Below are positions 45,345-54,571 of a stretch of 64,000 nt of DNA, in pieces (position 1 is the stretch's first letter; every line of letters starts with the position of its first letter). The notes beneath the pieces were generated by a model. It had not been told where the DNA came from, did not search any database, and worked only from the letters and a program-made list of their open reading frames with translations. The translations under genes were made by a program, and so were the position numbers. This DNA is from an uncultured Agrobacterium sp. (GTDB lineage: Bacteria; Pseudomonadota; Alphaproteobacteria; Rhizobiales; Rhizobiaceae). The DNA lies in assembly GCA_913777615.1 (NCBI GenBank), contig CAJYTK010000017.1, positions 62,001 through 126,000 of the forward strand, in the 5' to 3' direction.

Positions 45345-45770
45345 TTATGTAAGGCGCGGAGTCTGCTCTTCAAAGGCTCTCCGCGCCTTCTCTATGTCTG
45401 CATGGTGCGTCTCTGCCCAAATCCATACGCCGCAAAAAGCGCTGCCGAGTGTCTTGCCGAGATGAGTGAGGCTATAATCCACATGCGGCGGAATGACCGG
45501 ATGAATGATGCGCGTCACCAGCCCGTCGCATTCCATCTGCCGTAGCGTTTTGGTCAGCATCTTCTGACTGATATTGCCGACAACCTTTCCGATTTGCGTG
45601 AAGCGCAGGGTGCCATGCTCTTCCAAGGCTTCAAGGATCAGCATCGTCCACTTGTCCGCCACCTTCGCGATGATGTCCTGAACCAGCGCTTCGATAACCG
45701 GATCGGTCTGATCCGGTGGCGGATCGAGACGCTTCTGCTCAATGGCGGGATCTGCCAGATGCCTTTTCAT
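45345..45770 (-). CDS. HxlR-family transcriptional regulator
   Basis: A 141-residue winged-helix regulator. The HxlR core is DKWTMLILEALEEHGTLRFT followed by ISQKMLTKTLRQMECDGLV and the wing RIIHPVIPPHVDYSLTHLG. It faces the SDR gene across about 100 bases, so it probably controls that gene and itself in response to an aldehyde or redox signal. A cysteine (FCGVW) in the dimer helix could be a redox sensor, but that is speculation. Confidence 0.88.
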   Translation of the reverse strand: MKRHLADPAIEQKRLDPPPDQTDPVIEALVQDIIAKVADKWTMLILEALEEHGTLRFTQIGKVVGNISQKMLTKTLRQMECDGLVTRIIHPVIPPHVDYSLTHLGKTLGSAFCGVWIWAETHHADIEKARRAFEEQTPRLT

Positions 45771-45874
45771 ACAGACACTCTCTTTCGAGTAAGTATAAAT
45801 CTTTCGGGTGCCTACTTTCTATAGGAGAGCAGCATATCTAGGTTGAGTCCATCCAACAAGAGAGGACAGCCAAG

Positions 45875-46633
45875 ATGAAAATGACAGGAAACACCATTCT
45901 CATTACCGGCGGCGGCTCCGGTATCGGTCGTGCGCTCGCAGAAGCTTTTCACGCGCTCGGCAACAAGGTCATCATCTCAGGTCGCCGGCATTCGTCACTG
46001 GATGACGTGACAGCCGCCAATCCCGGCATGGTTTCCGTGGTGCTGGATGCAACGAAGGCGGATGGCATCCGCAGCTTTGCCGACACGCTGATCCGGAAAC
46101 ATCCGGACCTCAATGTCGTCATCAACAATGCCGGTATCATGAAGAACGAAGACATTACTGCGGCGCCCGATTATCTGGACATTGCCGAGGAAACCATTGC
46201 CACCAACCTTCTGGGCCCGATCCGTCTGACGGCGGCGCTCCTTCCGCATTTCCTGCGAAAGCCTCACGCCGCTGTTATCACCGTCTCTTCGGGCCTAGCC
46301 TTTGTACCCATGGTGGCGACACCGACATACAGCGCGACGAAATCTGCCATCCATGCATATTCCATGGCTCTGCGGGAGCAATTGAAAAATACATCGGTCG
46401 AGGTCATCGAAATTGCTCCACCCTACGTTCAGACTACGCTTCAAGGTGAGAAACAGGCCACCGACGAACGCGCCATGCCGCTCGATGAGTTCGTCGCGGA
46501 GGTGATGGGAATCCTGACTAGCAGGCCTGATGAAAAGGAAGTGATCGTGGAACGCTGCAAACCATTGCGTTTTGCAGCCGAGAACGGCAATTTCGATCAG
46601 GTTTTCGGCATGGTGAACAGCCTGCATTCTTGA
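45875..46633 (+). CDS. Short-chain dehydrogenase/reductase
   Basis: A 252-residue SDR. The nucleotide-binding motif is TGGGSGIG, the NNAG motif is VINNAGIM and the active site is YSATK preceded by a serine (VSSGLAF). It resembles the DltE/YdfG-like group often paired with HxlR regulators. The ATG at 45875 has GAGAGGAC upstream. Substrate unknown. Confidence 0.9.
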   Translation: MKMTGNTILITGGGSGIGRALAEAFHALGNKVIISGRRHSSLDDVTAANPGMVSVVLDATKADGIRSFADTLIRKHPDLNVVINNAGIMKNEDITAAPDYLDIAEETIATNLLGPIRLTAALLPHFLRKPHAAVITVSSGLAFVPMVATPTYSATKSAIHAYSMALREQLKNTSVEVIEIAPPYVQTTLQGEKQATDERAMPLDEFVAEVMGILTSRPDEKEVIVERCKPLRFAAENGNFDQVFGMVNSLHS

Positions 46634-46712
46634 TGTTCAGCGATCGTGGCTGGCCTGCGCGTTGCGGCTTCGACCAGGCAGCAGGTCACTTCGCGACCGG
46701 CTGTCCTGGTGT

Positions 46713-46738
46713 GGCTGCGCCGTAGTCTCGGCGCAGCC
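46713..46738. repeat. Perfect 10-bp inverted repeat between convergent genes
   Basis: GGCTGCGCCG (46713-46722) and CGGCGCAGCC (46729-46738) with a six-base loop. It lies between the ends of the SDR and aldo/keto reductase genes and may terminate transcription from either side, although there is no T tract. Confidence 0.55.
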
Positions 46739-46785
46739 TCCGTTGTACTCGGCCCGAAGCGGCCTTTGTGTAGCACTGAAAAGGC

Positions 46786-47613
46786 TCAGTTATCCCAGTC
46801 GGGTGCGAGATGGCCAGGATTGACGATGCGGCCGTCCTTTTTCGCGAGCGCGAAAATTGCCTTCATCTCGTCCTCCGAAAGCTCGAAGTCGAAGATATCG
46901 AAGTTTTCGGGGAGGCGGCTTTCCGTTGCAGTCTTGGAAAGAGCGATCACATCGGGCTGCTGGACCGCCCAGCGCAGCGCGATTTGCGCTGCGGTCTTGC
47001 CGTGCTTTGCGCCGATGTCGCGCAACGCCTCGTCTTTCGGCACCTTGCCATCGGCCATCAGATAGTAAGCGGTAATCGAGATGCCATGCTTGCGGGCAGC
47101 CTCGATCACCTTGGTCTGATCGAGATAGGGGTGATACTCGATCTGGTTATTGGCGATGGGCGCTTCAGACAGGCGCACCGATTCATCCATCAGTGCCACG
47201 TTGAAGTTGGAGACCCCGATATTGCGGACTTTGCCCGCCTTGTGCAGTTCGTTCAACGCGCCGATCCGTTCGGCAAGCGGCACATCGCTTTTCGGCCAGT
47301 GCAGAAGAAGAAGGTCAACATAATCCGTTTTCAACTTCGTCAGGCTCTCATCCACGGAGCGGATGAAGTCGTCGTGCCTGTACTGATCTACCCACACCTT
47401 GGTGGTCAGAAAGATGTCGCCGCGCTCGATGCCGGACTTTGCGATGGCATCGCCGACAGCCGCCTCGTTCTTGTAGACCTGCGCCGTGTCCACGTGGCGG
47501 AAGCCGAGTTTCAGCGCCTGCGGCAAGATGCGGTGCACATCCTCTTCCGGCATGCGGAAGGTGCCGAAGCCGAGAGCTGGAATATTTGCGCCATTGGCGT
47601 TTACTGTCTTCAT
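46786..47613 (-). CDS. Aldo/keto reductase (2,5-diketo-D-gluconate reductase-like)
   Basis: A 275-residue AKR. The catalytic tetrad is visible: Asp and Tyr in HVDTAQVYKNE, Lys in FLTTKVW and His in LLLLHWP. The NADPH-binding end includes KTATESRLPENFDIFDFELS. It reduces aldehydes or ketones such as diketogluconate or methylglyoxal; the exact substrate is not readable. The ATG follows GGAGAC. It lies 85 bases downstream of the MFS gene on the same strand and may be cotranscribed with it. Confidence 0.9.
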   Translation of the reverse strand: MKTVNANGANIPALGFGTFRMPEEDVHRILPQALKLGFRHVDTAQVYKNEAAVGDAIAKSGIERGDIFLTTKVWVDQYRHDDFIRSVDESLTKLKTDYVDLLLLHWPKSDVPLAERIGALNELHKAGKVRNIGVSNFNVALMDESVRLSEAPIANNQIEYHPYLDQTKVIEAARKHGISITAYYLMADGKVPKDEALRDIGAKHGKTAAQIALRWAVQQPDVIALSKTATESRLPENFDIFDFELSEDEMKAIFALAKKDGRIVNPGHLAPDWDN

Positions 47614-47698
47614 GTTATGTCTCCATTTGCGGATTGTGGTCCCGCTTGGACGCGGGACAGGAAGGTCGTTAGCCTAAGTCTTAAAGGGCGGGTTTGGT

Positions 47699-48880
47699 TC
47701 AAACGGGCTGCACGCGATCTGCCCGCTTTCGGTCGAGGCTTGCACTGATGAGCGTAAGCACGAGCGCAGACGAGACCAGCATCGCACCGACCCATGGCGT
47801 TGCGCCAAGTCCGAATGGAGAAGCGACGACCATGCCGCCGATCCAGGCGCCGACGGCGATGCCGAGATTGAAGGCCGCGATATTAAGTGCAGAGGCCACG
47901 TCGATGGCGTTCGGACGAAAACGCTTGGCAAGTTGCACCACGTAGAGCTGAAGGCCGGGAACGTTGGCAAAGGACAGAAACCCCAAGGCAACGAGCGTAA
48001 GAAGTGCGGCAGGTGCGGAGGTGGCGGTAAAGGTGAAGAGCGCTAGAACAAGTGCCTGAAGCCCGAAGAGCCAGCCAAGCGCTTTTACCGGATCGCGGTC
48101 GGCAATTCGTCCGCCTGCGAGATTGCCCGCCGCGATCGCGAGACCGTAAAGCACCAGGACAAGACTGACGGTGCTTTCGGCAAAGCCTGTCAGTTCCTGA
48201 AGGATGGAGGCAAGGAAGGTGAATGTGACGAATGTACCGCCATAACCAAGTGCCGTCATGGCGAAGGCAAGCAGCAACCGCCCCGAGCCGAGAACGCGCA
48301 ATTGCTCCATCAGACTTGCTGCCGGTGCTTTTTGAAGTGTTGATGGCAACAGTGCCGCAATGCCGATAAAGGCGACAATCCCGAGTGCTGCAACCGCAAA
48401 GAACGTGGCGCGCCAGCCGAAAATCTGACCGATCAGCGTGCCCAGCGGCACGCCGGTCACGATGGCGACGGTCAGCCCCATGAACATCATGGCGATGGCC
48501 GACGCCCTTCTATCTTCCGGCACAAGCCCAGCGGCAATGGTCGCGCCGACGGAAAAGAACACGCCGTGGGCAAAGGCGGAGATGACGCGTGCCACTAGCA
48601 GCATCTCGTAGCTGGGGCTCAGTGCCGCAGCGCTATTGCCGAGAATGAAAAGGCCCATCAGTCCAAGCAGAAGCGGCTTGCGTTCGATGCGGCCGGTCAA
48701 CGCCGTCAGAACGGGCGCGCCGAAGGTTACACCCAGCGCATAGACGGACACGATGAGCCCGGCGAGCGGCAATGTAATGTGAAGATCGTTAGCGACGGTG
48801 GGGAGAAGACCCACGATGACGAATTCCGTAGTGCCAATAGCATATGCAGCAATCGTCAGGGCAAAAAGAGCAAGGGGCAT
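47699..48880 (-). CDS. DHA1-type MFS transporter (AraJ/PbuE-like)
   Basis: A 393-residue, 12-span major facilitator. The N-terminus (FALTIAAYAIGTTEFVIVGL) and motif A (GAPVLTALTGRIERKPLLLG) match the AraJ/Ydhp-like DHA1 group of sugar or drug exporters. It is divergent from a LysR gene 138 bases away that likely controls it, and followed by the aldo/keto reductase. Confidence 0.9.
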   Translation of the reverse strand: MPLALFALTIAAYAIGTTEFVIVGLLPTVANDLHITLPLAGLIVSVYALGVTFGAPVLTALTGRIERKPLLLGLMGLFILGNSAAALSPSYEMLLVARVISAFAHGVFFSVGATIAAGLVPEDRRASAIAMMFMGLTVAIVTGVPLGTLIGQIFGWRATFFAVAALGIVAFIGIAALLPSTLQKAPAASLMEQLRVLGSGRLLLAFAMTALGYGGTFVTFTFLASILQELTGFAESTVSLVLVLYGLAIAAGNLAGGRIADRDPVKALGWLFGLQALVLALFTFTATSAPAALLTLVALGFLSFANVPGLQLYVVQLAKRFRPNAIDVASALNIAAFNLGIAVGAWIGGMVVASPFGLGATPWVGAMLVSSALVLTLISASLDRKRADRVQPV

Positions 48881-48973
48881 GGGGTGTGCCTTTCAGGCCT
48901 GTCATAGCAGGCAATCTCGATGGGTTTGAGGTTCGAGGCTGAATATCGGCGCAAGGTACTTGTTTGATAATAC

Positions 48974-48983
48974 CGATTAATCG
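48974..48983. promoter_or_regulatory. Candidate LysR operator
   Basis: CGATTAATCG at 48974-48983 is a perfect palindrome in an AT-rich sequence (GATAATACCGATTAATCG) between the divergent MFS and LysR genes, 36 bases before the LysR ATG. It is in the position expected for autoregulation; the assignment is by position only. Confidence 0.45.
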
Positions 48984-49018
48984 ATAATCATTTTTGAATT
49001 GAAATCATAGGCGAGCTG

Positions 49019-49918
49019 ATGGATAACCGCGCGGGCGAGATGGAGGTTTTTGTACTGGCTGCGGAGTTGAAAAGCTTCTCTGGCGCTGGACGACGGTTGA
49101 AGCTCTCGCCCTCTGCCGTCAGCAAGCTCGTGTCACGGGTGGAAGAGCGGCTGGGAACGCGCCTTCTCGTCCGTTCCACCCGGACGCTGGAACTCACACC
49201 CGAGGGCGAGATTTATCTTCGCCGCGCCCGGCGTATTCTGAAAGAGATCGACGAGACGGAGGAACTGGTCGCTGGCGGGCGTGAAGAGGCGAGAGGCTTG
49301 CTGCGCGTCAATTCCTCGGTCGGCTTTGGCGAGCGATGCATTCTTCCGCTCCTCGGCGAGTTTGCCGACCGTCACCCGAAAGTTCGACTCGATCTCACAC
49401 TGACAGATGGCGTGATCGATCTCATCGGCGAGCGCACCGATATTGCGATTCGCGTTGGCCCTATGAGGGACTCGTCACTCATGGCGCGGCGCCTTTTCTC
49501 CAGCCGGCGCGTGATCGTGGCGTCGCCGGATTATCTGAGCCGGCAAGGTGTCCCGAAGGCGCCGGACGACCTTGATCATCACAACTGCATCGGCTTTAAC
49601 TTTCGTCGCAGCCTCGATGAATGGCCATTCCGCGACCCTGACACGCAGGTCACCTATACCAAGGCAATAAGTGGCAATATCCTCGTGTCGAGCGGCTCCA
49701 TCAAGCGGCAACTATGTCTGCTCGGCGTCGGCATAGGCCGTATAGGGGAATTCCACGTTCGCCCGGACATCGAGGCCGGACGGCTTGTGCCGATCCTAGA
49801 GGACTATAACGGTGGCGACATGGAACTCGTCCATGCCGTTTATGCCGGACACGAGCATCTGGCGGCCCGTATCCGTGCTTTCATAGACTTCCTTGTCGAG
49901 CGGATCGAAACGAATTGA
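49019..49918 (+). CDS. LysR-family regulator (divergent from MFS)
   Basis: A 299-residue LTTR with an N-terminal helix-turn-helix (ELKSFSGAGRRLKLSPSAVS) and a periplasmic-binding-protein-like ligand domain from about residue 90 (LLRVNSSVGFGERCILPLLG, LTDGVIDLIGERTDIAIRVG). It belongs to the group that regulates divergent transporters and oxidoreductases. The ligand is unknown. Confidence 0.92.
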   Translation: MDNRAGEMEVFVLAAELKSFSGAGRRLKLSPSAVSKLVSRVEERLGTRLLVRSTRTLELTPEGEIYLRRARRILKEIDETEELVAGGREEARGLLRVNSSVGFGERCILPLLGEFADRHPKVRLDLTLTDGVIDLIGERTDIAIRVGPMRDSSLMARRLFSSRRVIVASPDYLSRQGVPKAPDDLDHHNCIGFNFRRSLDEWPFRDPDTQVTYTKAISGNILVSSGSIKRQLCLLGVGIGRIGEFHVRPDIEAGRLVPILEDYNGGDMELVHAVYAGHEHLAARIRAFIDFLVERIETN

Positions 49919-49977
49919 TCACCGCACGAGGCGTGCATTCAAACCGAAAGAACGGCACCGCGCTCTCATGGTCTTGG

Positions 49978-51261
49978 TCAGCCGGAGAGGCGAGGAGAGG
50001 TCACGACACGTTTGAACAAGGCTGACATTGCGTCGGCAATACCCTGCGTCGGGCTGACTTCGAAGAAGAGACCGGGCGAAGCGCAATCCTGCATGCGTCC
50101 CGAGATTTCCGATTGGAACGGGCTGATCCATTGATTGTACCAGCCATCCGTCGGCAGCGGAAGATAGGTCGTATAAAGTACAGCAATGCGGTAACCTTGC
50201 GACTTCAGAGCGCTGCACAGCTTTGTATCGATTGGCTCCTGGCAACGTCCACCCGTGGTTCGCTTAGTACAAATCGTTGGCTTGTAGCTGTCGCCAACGC
50301 CATCGGAAACGAAAAAGAGAACCTTCTCCGGTGTCACCGCGCTGTTGCCATCGCCTTGAAGGCCCATTTTGCTACCAATTTGCGTCATTGCACGATCGAA
50401 GTCTGTTTGCTGGTCGTTATCGTAGCCCTGCTTGGGGATGGACATGAGGTCGATTTTGCTCGCGCTGCTCTTTGCGAGCGCCAGATCCGCCGTTAGAGGC
50501 ACCACCTCCAACAGCTTCGTGTCCTCGGCCTTTTCGCCAAAAGTATAGACCGCCATTCTGTATTGGTTGGGCACCAGCCGCATATCCGCTGCTGTGTCCA
50601 TCAGAGCAACGGTTGCCTTGCTCACGACGTCAATGCGTGTCGTCACTCCCAGCTTCTTGGCTAGGTTGTAGTAACTATTGGCGCCTGCCGACACATCATG
50701 ACATGCAAAGGCACACTGATCTCGCGTGTTCGCCACCAGTGTGGCGACATCTCTAGGCGTCGCGCCCACACCCATCGATGGCGTATTGTCTAGAAGAAGA
50801 TAGAAGTTGGTATATCGCTCGGTCACGTACTTGCCCGTCGCTTTACCGCTGACGGTGAAGAACTCCATGTTCAAAAGTTGTGACAGTGTGGTGTTCACCG
50901 TGGCTTTGTATTCCACGTAAGACTCGACTTCGTTACCGGTCTTGTTGACTTTCAAGGCTATGTTGGTAACGACGAAGTCGTCTCCATGATCGGCCGAAGC
51001 CTTGTTGAAGAAATCCATCGAGACGTTGCCTTGAGCGATGATCGGCCCGTCTCCGCTCATTTTTCGAGCCTCGATGACATAGGGGGAATTTTTGGCAATG
51101 GCGGCAAGGGCCGTGGCATCGGCAGCTTTTTGCAGATCTTCCTTGACCACGAGGGCTTGGCTGATGTCTAACGCGACTCCGGCCGCGCCGAAAAGTGGCA
51201 CCGCCAGTAGAGCCGTCATGATGGCGAAATTGCCATTCCTGTCACGCCATATATTGCGCAT
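49978..51261 (-). CDS. TadG-like pilus-assembly/vWA protein
   Basis: A 427-residue protein with a pilin-like N-terminal hydrophobic segment (GNFAIMTALLAVPLFGAAGV) after a short basic stretch, as in TadE/TadG. The rest contains a von Willebrand A-like domain: LLLDNTPSMG (MIDAS, DxTxS) and VLFFVSDGVGD. There are many cysteines (CAFACHD, CTKRTTGGRC). TadG proteins belong to Flp pilus systems, but no other tad/cpa gene is nearby. A strong AAGAGGCTC precedes the ATG at 51261. Confidence 0.82.
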   Translation of the reverse strand: MRNIWRDRNGNFAIMTALLAVPLFGAAGVALDISQALVVKEDLQKAADATALAAIAKNSPYVIEARKMSGDGPIIAQGNVSMDFFNKASADHGDDFVVTNIALKVNKTGNEVESYVEYKATVNTTLSQLLNMEFFTVSGKATGKYVTERYTNFYLLLDNTPSMGVGATPRDVATLVANTRDQCAFACHDVSAGANSYYNLAKKLGVTTRIDVVSKATVALMDTAADMRLVPNQYRMAVYTFGEKAEDTKLLEVVPLTADLALAKSSASKIDLMSIPKQGYDNDQQTDFDRAMTQIGSKMGLQGDGNSAVTPEKVLFFVSDGVGDSYKPTICTKRTTGGRCQEPIDTKLCSALKSQGYRIAVLYTTYLPLPTDGWYNQWISPFQSEISGRMQDCASPGLFFEVSPTQGIADAMSALFKRVVTSPRLSG

Positions 51262-51425
51262 ATGAGCCTCTTGAAATAAAAGCGAGCCCGTTTGACTTAT
51301 TGATACTGGAAATAACTGCCGCTAAATGAATAAAAAACGGTTTTGAACGCCGTAAAAATTTTACTCGACCAATAAAAATCGCCGTTTAGATTTGATATTT
51401 GTTTGTTTTGCTGGGCGGCGAGCAA

Positions 51426-52172
51426 ATGATGTCAGTGTGGCCGGAGAAATCATTGTCACGTTCGCAACGTCTACTTGATCTCCTTCAATTGCTGCGTAGC
51501 CGTCGTGGACCGATTGGCGGTGCGGAACTGGCGTCAGCCACCGGGGTGAGCCTGCGCACGCTCTACCGCGATATCGCCACGCTTCAGGCGCAGGGTGCGA
51601 ATATCGAAGGAGAGGCCGGTGTCGGTTATGTGTTGAGACCTGGCTATCTACTTCCGCCGCTGATGTTTTCCGAAGCGGAGATCGAGGCGCTGGTTTTGGG
51701 CTCTCGGTGGGTGGCAGGCAGGGCAGATGGTGCTTTGGCGGAGGCGGCCCGAGCCGGGCTCTCCAAGATCGCCGCGGTCCTGCCAAAAGCCCTGGCAGAA
51801 GAGCTGGACAACTCCACGCTTCTTGTCGGGCCCGGTAAGGTCATCGATATGCCGCATGTCGATCTCGGTACGATTAGAAATGCCATTCGCAGCCAGACGA
51901 AGATGGAAATCGATTACGCCGATGAACAGGGACGCAGCAGCCGCCGGATTATCTGGCCCTTCGCATTGGCCTTTTTCGATCAGGTGCGGGTGTTGCTGGC
52001 ATGGTGCGAACTCCGGCAGGATTATCGCAGTTTCCGTGCGGACCGCATCTTGTCTTTTACCTCGACCGAGACGCGTTATTCAAAGCGTCGCGAGGCACTG
52101 CTGAGCGGTTGGCGAAAGATGATGACGGCGCGGCAGGAGCTGCTGACAGAAACTGACACTGTGCTTCGCTAA
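51426..52172 (+). CDS. YafY-family HTH-WYL transcriptional regulator
   Basis: About 248 residues with an N-terminal HTH_11 domain (GGAELASATGVSLRTLYRDI) and a WYL-type effector domain (PFALAFFDQVRVLLAWCELR; RADRI). It is followed by a VOC gene 29 bases later, a pairing common in proteobacteria where the regulator controls the enzyme. The start is not certain; ATGs at 51426 and 51429 are adjacent and an earlier frame lacks a ribosome binding site. Confidence 0.88.
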   Translation: MMSVWPEKSLSRSQRLLDLLQLLRSRRGPIGGAELASATGVSLRTLYRDIATLQAQGANIEGEAGVGYVLRPGYLLPPLMFSEAEIEALVLGSRWVAGRADGALAEAARAGLSKIAAVLPKALAEELDNSTLLVGPGKVIDMPHVDLGTIRNAIRSQTKMEIDYADEQGRSSRRIIWPFALAFFDQVRVLLAWCELRQDYRSFRADRILSFTSTETRYSKRREALLSGWRKMMTARQELLTETDTVLR

Positions 52173-52201
52173 GGTCTTTCCATCAACAAAGGAGACCGAT
52201 C

Positions 52202-52570
52202 GTGGAACATCCGAACTTCATCATTCTTTTCGCCAAAGATCCCCGCCAGAGCGCTGCTTTCTATGGCAATCTGCTTGACGCAGAACCTGTCGAACTCTCG
52301 GACACATTTGCTTTATTCAATCTGAAAAGCGGCATGCGGCTTGGGCTGTGGTCTCGCCACAGCGTCGCGCCGCCGCTATCGTCCGACGGCAGCGCTGTCG
52401 AAATTGCCTTTGTTCTACACTCGGACGATGCTGTGGATGTATGTCATGTTGAGTGGAAGAGCAAAGGGCTGACAATTCTCCAAGAGCCAACAGTGATGGA
52501 TTTTGGCCGCACGTTTCTGGCGGCGGATCCGGATGGCTATCGTCTGCGTGTCTACGCCTTCCACGGCTGA
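52202..52570 (+). CDS. VOC-family glyoxalase/bleomycin-resistance-like protein
   Basis: A 122-residue single vicinal-oxygen-chelate domain (ILFAKDPRQSAAFYGNLLDA at the start, DPDGYRLRVYAF at the end). It starts with GTG at 52202 after AAGGAGACC. Members are glyoxalases, dioxygenases or antibiotic-binding proteins; the activity here is unknown. Cotranscribed with the YafY-type gene. Confidence 0.85.
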   Translation: MEHPNFIILFAKDPRQSAAFYGNLLDAEPVELSDTFALFNLKSGMRLGLWSRHSVAPPLSSDGSAVEIAFVLHSDDAVDVCHVEWKSKGLTILQEPTVMDFGRTFLAADPDGYRLRVYAFHG

Positions 52571-52624
52571 AGCTTAATCGTGCTCGGATGGCCAGGCATC
52601 GCCACGGTGCCTGGTCATCGATGA

Positions 52625-53395
52625 TCAGGATCTGACCGCGACGATGAACAATCGCGGAAAGCGCAGGAGGCGTCTCCCATCCGCAAGAGGCGGGTAGGCA
52701 GCGTCGATCCGCTGCTGGTAATCCTTTAGAAAAGCGTCCTGATGTTCAGCGCCGGCCGTTGCCAGATAAGGGCGAAGGCCCGTACCTTTCACCCACTCGA
52801 CGATGGCGCTGGCATCGGCCATGGGGTGATTGTAAATACTGTGCCACACATCGACACGGAGCGCTTTCGGCGCCAGCCGATCGATGTAGTCGGCGGGAGA
52901 AGGCAGAGGCTGGCGGCGCAGTTGCCGCCCCTCGAAGTTCACGCTCCATGGGCCGGAGCGGCTCGTTTCCTCCATCAGCAAATGGCCGGGCTCATTAAGG
53001 TTGTCCGGCATCTGGATGGCGAGGACCCCTCCGGGGTTGAGGTGATCCATCAGCCGTTCGAGAAGGTCGATATGGTTCGGCAGCCATTGGAACACAGCGT
53101 TGGCGTAGAGCAGATCGGCAGGTTCGTCCGGAAGCCAGGATGAAAGATCAGCTTGAACGAATTGCGTCATCGGCAGCCTGACCGCTGCTTCTTCCAGCAT
53201 GTTGTCGTCGCTATCGACCCCCGTGATGACGTTGACGCCGTAGCGCTCCGTCAGGAGCTGTGTCGAGTTGCCTGGGCCGCAACCAAGGTCGAAGCCCGTC
53301 ATCACGCGCTCCAGTGGAACCTGCGCCAGAAGGTCACGCGCCGGTCGCGTCCGCTCGTCTTCGAATTTCAGATATTGCTGTGCCGACCATGCCAT
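52625..53395 (-). CDS. tam: Trans-aconitate 2-methyltransferase
   Basis: A 256-residue SAM-dependent methyltransferase. The SAM motif is [13 protein letters not shown], and [20 protein letters not shown] with [16 protein letters not shown] matches Tam. The enzyme methylates trans-aconitate, which otherwise inhibits aconitase. The N-terminus [20 protein letters not shown] is typical. A GGGAGAG site precedes the ATG. Confidence 0.92.
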   Translation of the reverse strand: MAWSAQQYLKFEDERTRPARDLLAQVPLERVMTGFDLGCGPGNSTQLLTERYGVNVITGVDSDDNMLEEAAVRLPMTQFVQADLSSWLPDEPADLLYANAVFQWLPNHIDLLERLMDHLNPGGVLAIQMPDNLNEPGHLLMEETSRSGPWSVNFEGRQLRRQPLPSPADYIDRLAPKALRVDVWHSIYNHPMADASAIVEWVKGTGLRPYLATAGAEHQDAFLKDYQQRIDAAYPPLADGRRLLRFPRLFIVAVRS

Positions 53396-53630
53396 TCCGT
53401 CTCTCCCTGCGCTCGTATGATACCGAAGATGACACAGCGTTCTTGCAACCGCCAGATCAACGCGATCGGAGCGTCAACGCCCAGACCAAGCTCTTGGCTG
53501 CACGCAACAAATGCACATTTCACTACAATACTCGGGCAATAATCCTTCCTTTTGCGTTTTGTCGGGAATTTCACCTTGACCTCATAGCCGCACGGGCATT
53601 CATTCCGACGCATTCAAGAAGGAGAATGCC

Positions 53631-54515
53631 ATGTCCGTCGATACCGCACCCCGTTCCACCACCTGGACCCATGTCGATGGTCAATGGCTTCCTGGCAATC
53701 CTCCGCTCATCGGACCGACCTCGCATGCCATGTGGCTTGCTTCTACCGTCTTCGATGGAGCGCGCTGGTTCGACGGAGTGGCGCCGGACCTTGATCTGCA
53801 TTGCCAGCGTGTCAACCGCTCCGCCGTCAATATGGGCATGAAGCCGACCATGACTGCGGAAGAAATCGAGCAGTTGGCGCTGGAAGGCGTGAAGAAGTTC
53901 GACGGCAATATGGCGATTTACATCAAGCCGATGTACTGGGCGGAGCATGGCATGCGCGGCTCCGTCGTGGCGCCCGATGCCGAGTCTACTCGCTTTGCCC
54001 TATGCTTGTTCGAGGCGCCGATGGATGCCGGCGTGCCGCTGACGCTCACGGTTTCGCCGCTTCGTCGCCCTTCGCCGGAAACCGCGATGACCGACGCAAA
54101 GGCTGGAAGCCTCTATCCCAACAGCGGTCGCGCCATCATCGAAGCCCGTTCGCGCGGTTTCGACAACGCTCTGATGCGCGACATGAACGGCAATGTCGCC
54201 GAGTCTGCGTCCTCCAACGTGTTCATGGTGAAAGACGGCATTGTCTACACGCCGATGCCGAACCGCACATTCTTGGCGGGCATCACCCGCTCACGCGTGA
54301 TGACGCTGTTGCGTCAGGCCGGTTTCGACGTGCGTGAGGCGACACTTTCAGTCGAAGACTTCCGCAACGCGGACGAAATTTTCTGCTCCGGCAACTATTC
54401 AAAGGTTTCCCCGGTCATCAAGCTGGATGACCGCGAACTCCAGGCGGGCCCCGTGGCTCGCAAAGCTCTCGACCTTTACCTGGACTGGGCGAAATCCACC
54501 GTTTCGGCGGAGTGA
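53631..54515 (+). CDS. ilvE: Branched-chain amino acid aminotransferase (class IV)
   Basis: A 294-residue fold-type IV PLP enzyme. The PLP lysine is K157 in TDAKAGSLYPN, and VAESASSNVFMVKDGIVYTP and FLAGITRSRVMTLL are family motifs. It interconverts branched-chain amino acids and 2-oxo acids. The ATG at 53631 has AAGGAG. The start of the protein (STTWTHVDGQWLPG) is characteristic of the alphaproteobacterial subgroup. Confidence 0.9.
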   Translation: MSVDTAPRSTTWTHVDGQWLPGNPPLIGPTSHAMWLASTVFDGARWFDGVAPDLDLHCQRVNRSAVNMGMKPTMTAEEIEQLALEGVKKFDGNMAIYIKPMYWAEHGMRGSVVAPDAESTRFALCLFEAPMDAGVPLTLTVSPLRRPSPETAMTDAKAGSLYPNSGRAIIEARSRGFDNALMRDMNGNVAESASSNVFMVKDGIVYTPMPNRTFLAGITRSRVMTLLRQAGFDVREATLSVEDFRNADEIFCSGNYSKVSPVIKLDDRELQAGPVARKALDLYLDWAKSTVSAE

Positions 54516-54531
54516 GGATATGGCGTGAACC

Positions 54532-54569
54532 CTCCCTGTGGACGTAGGTAAATTCGACGTCGCAGGGAG
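54532..54569. terminator. Interrupted hairpin between ilvE and a LysR gene
   Basis: CTCCCTG..GACGT (54532-54545) pairs with ACGTC.CAGGGAG (54557-54569) with a small bulge. It sits between two convergent genes and can end either transcript; it lacks a T tract. Confidence 0.45.
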
Positions 54570-54571
54570 TT

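Noticed and set aside
46810-47748. Open frame antisense to the aldo/keto reductase
   Set aside because: Covers an intact, well-supported gene on the other strand and shows no family similarity.
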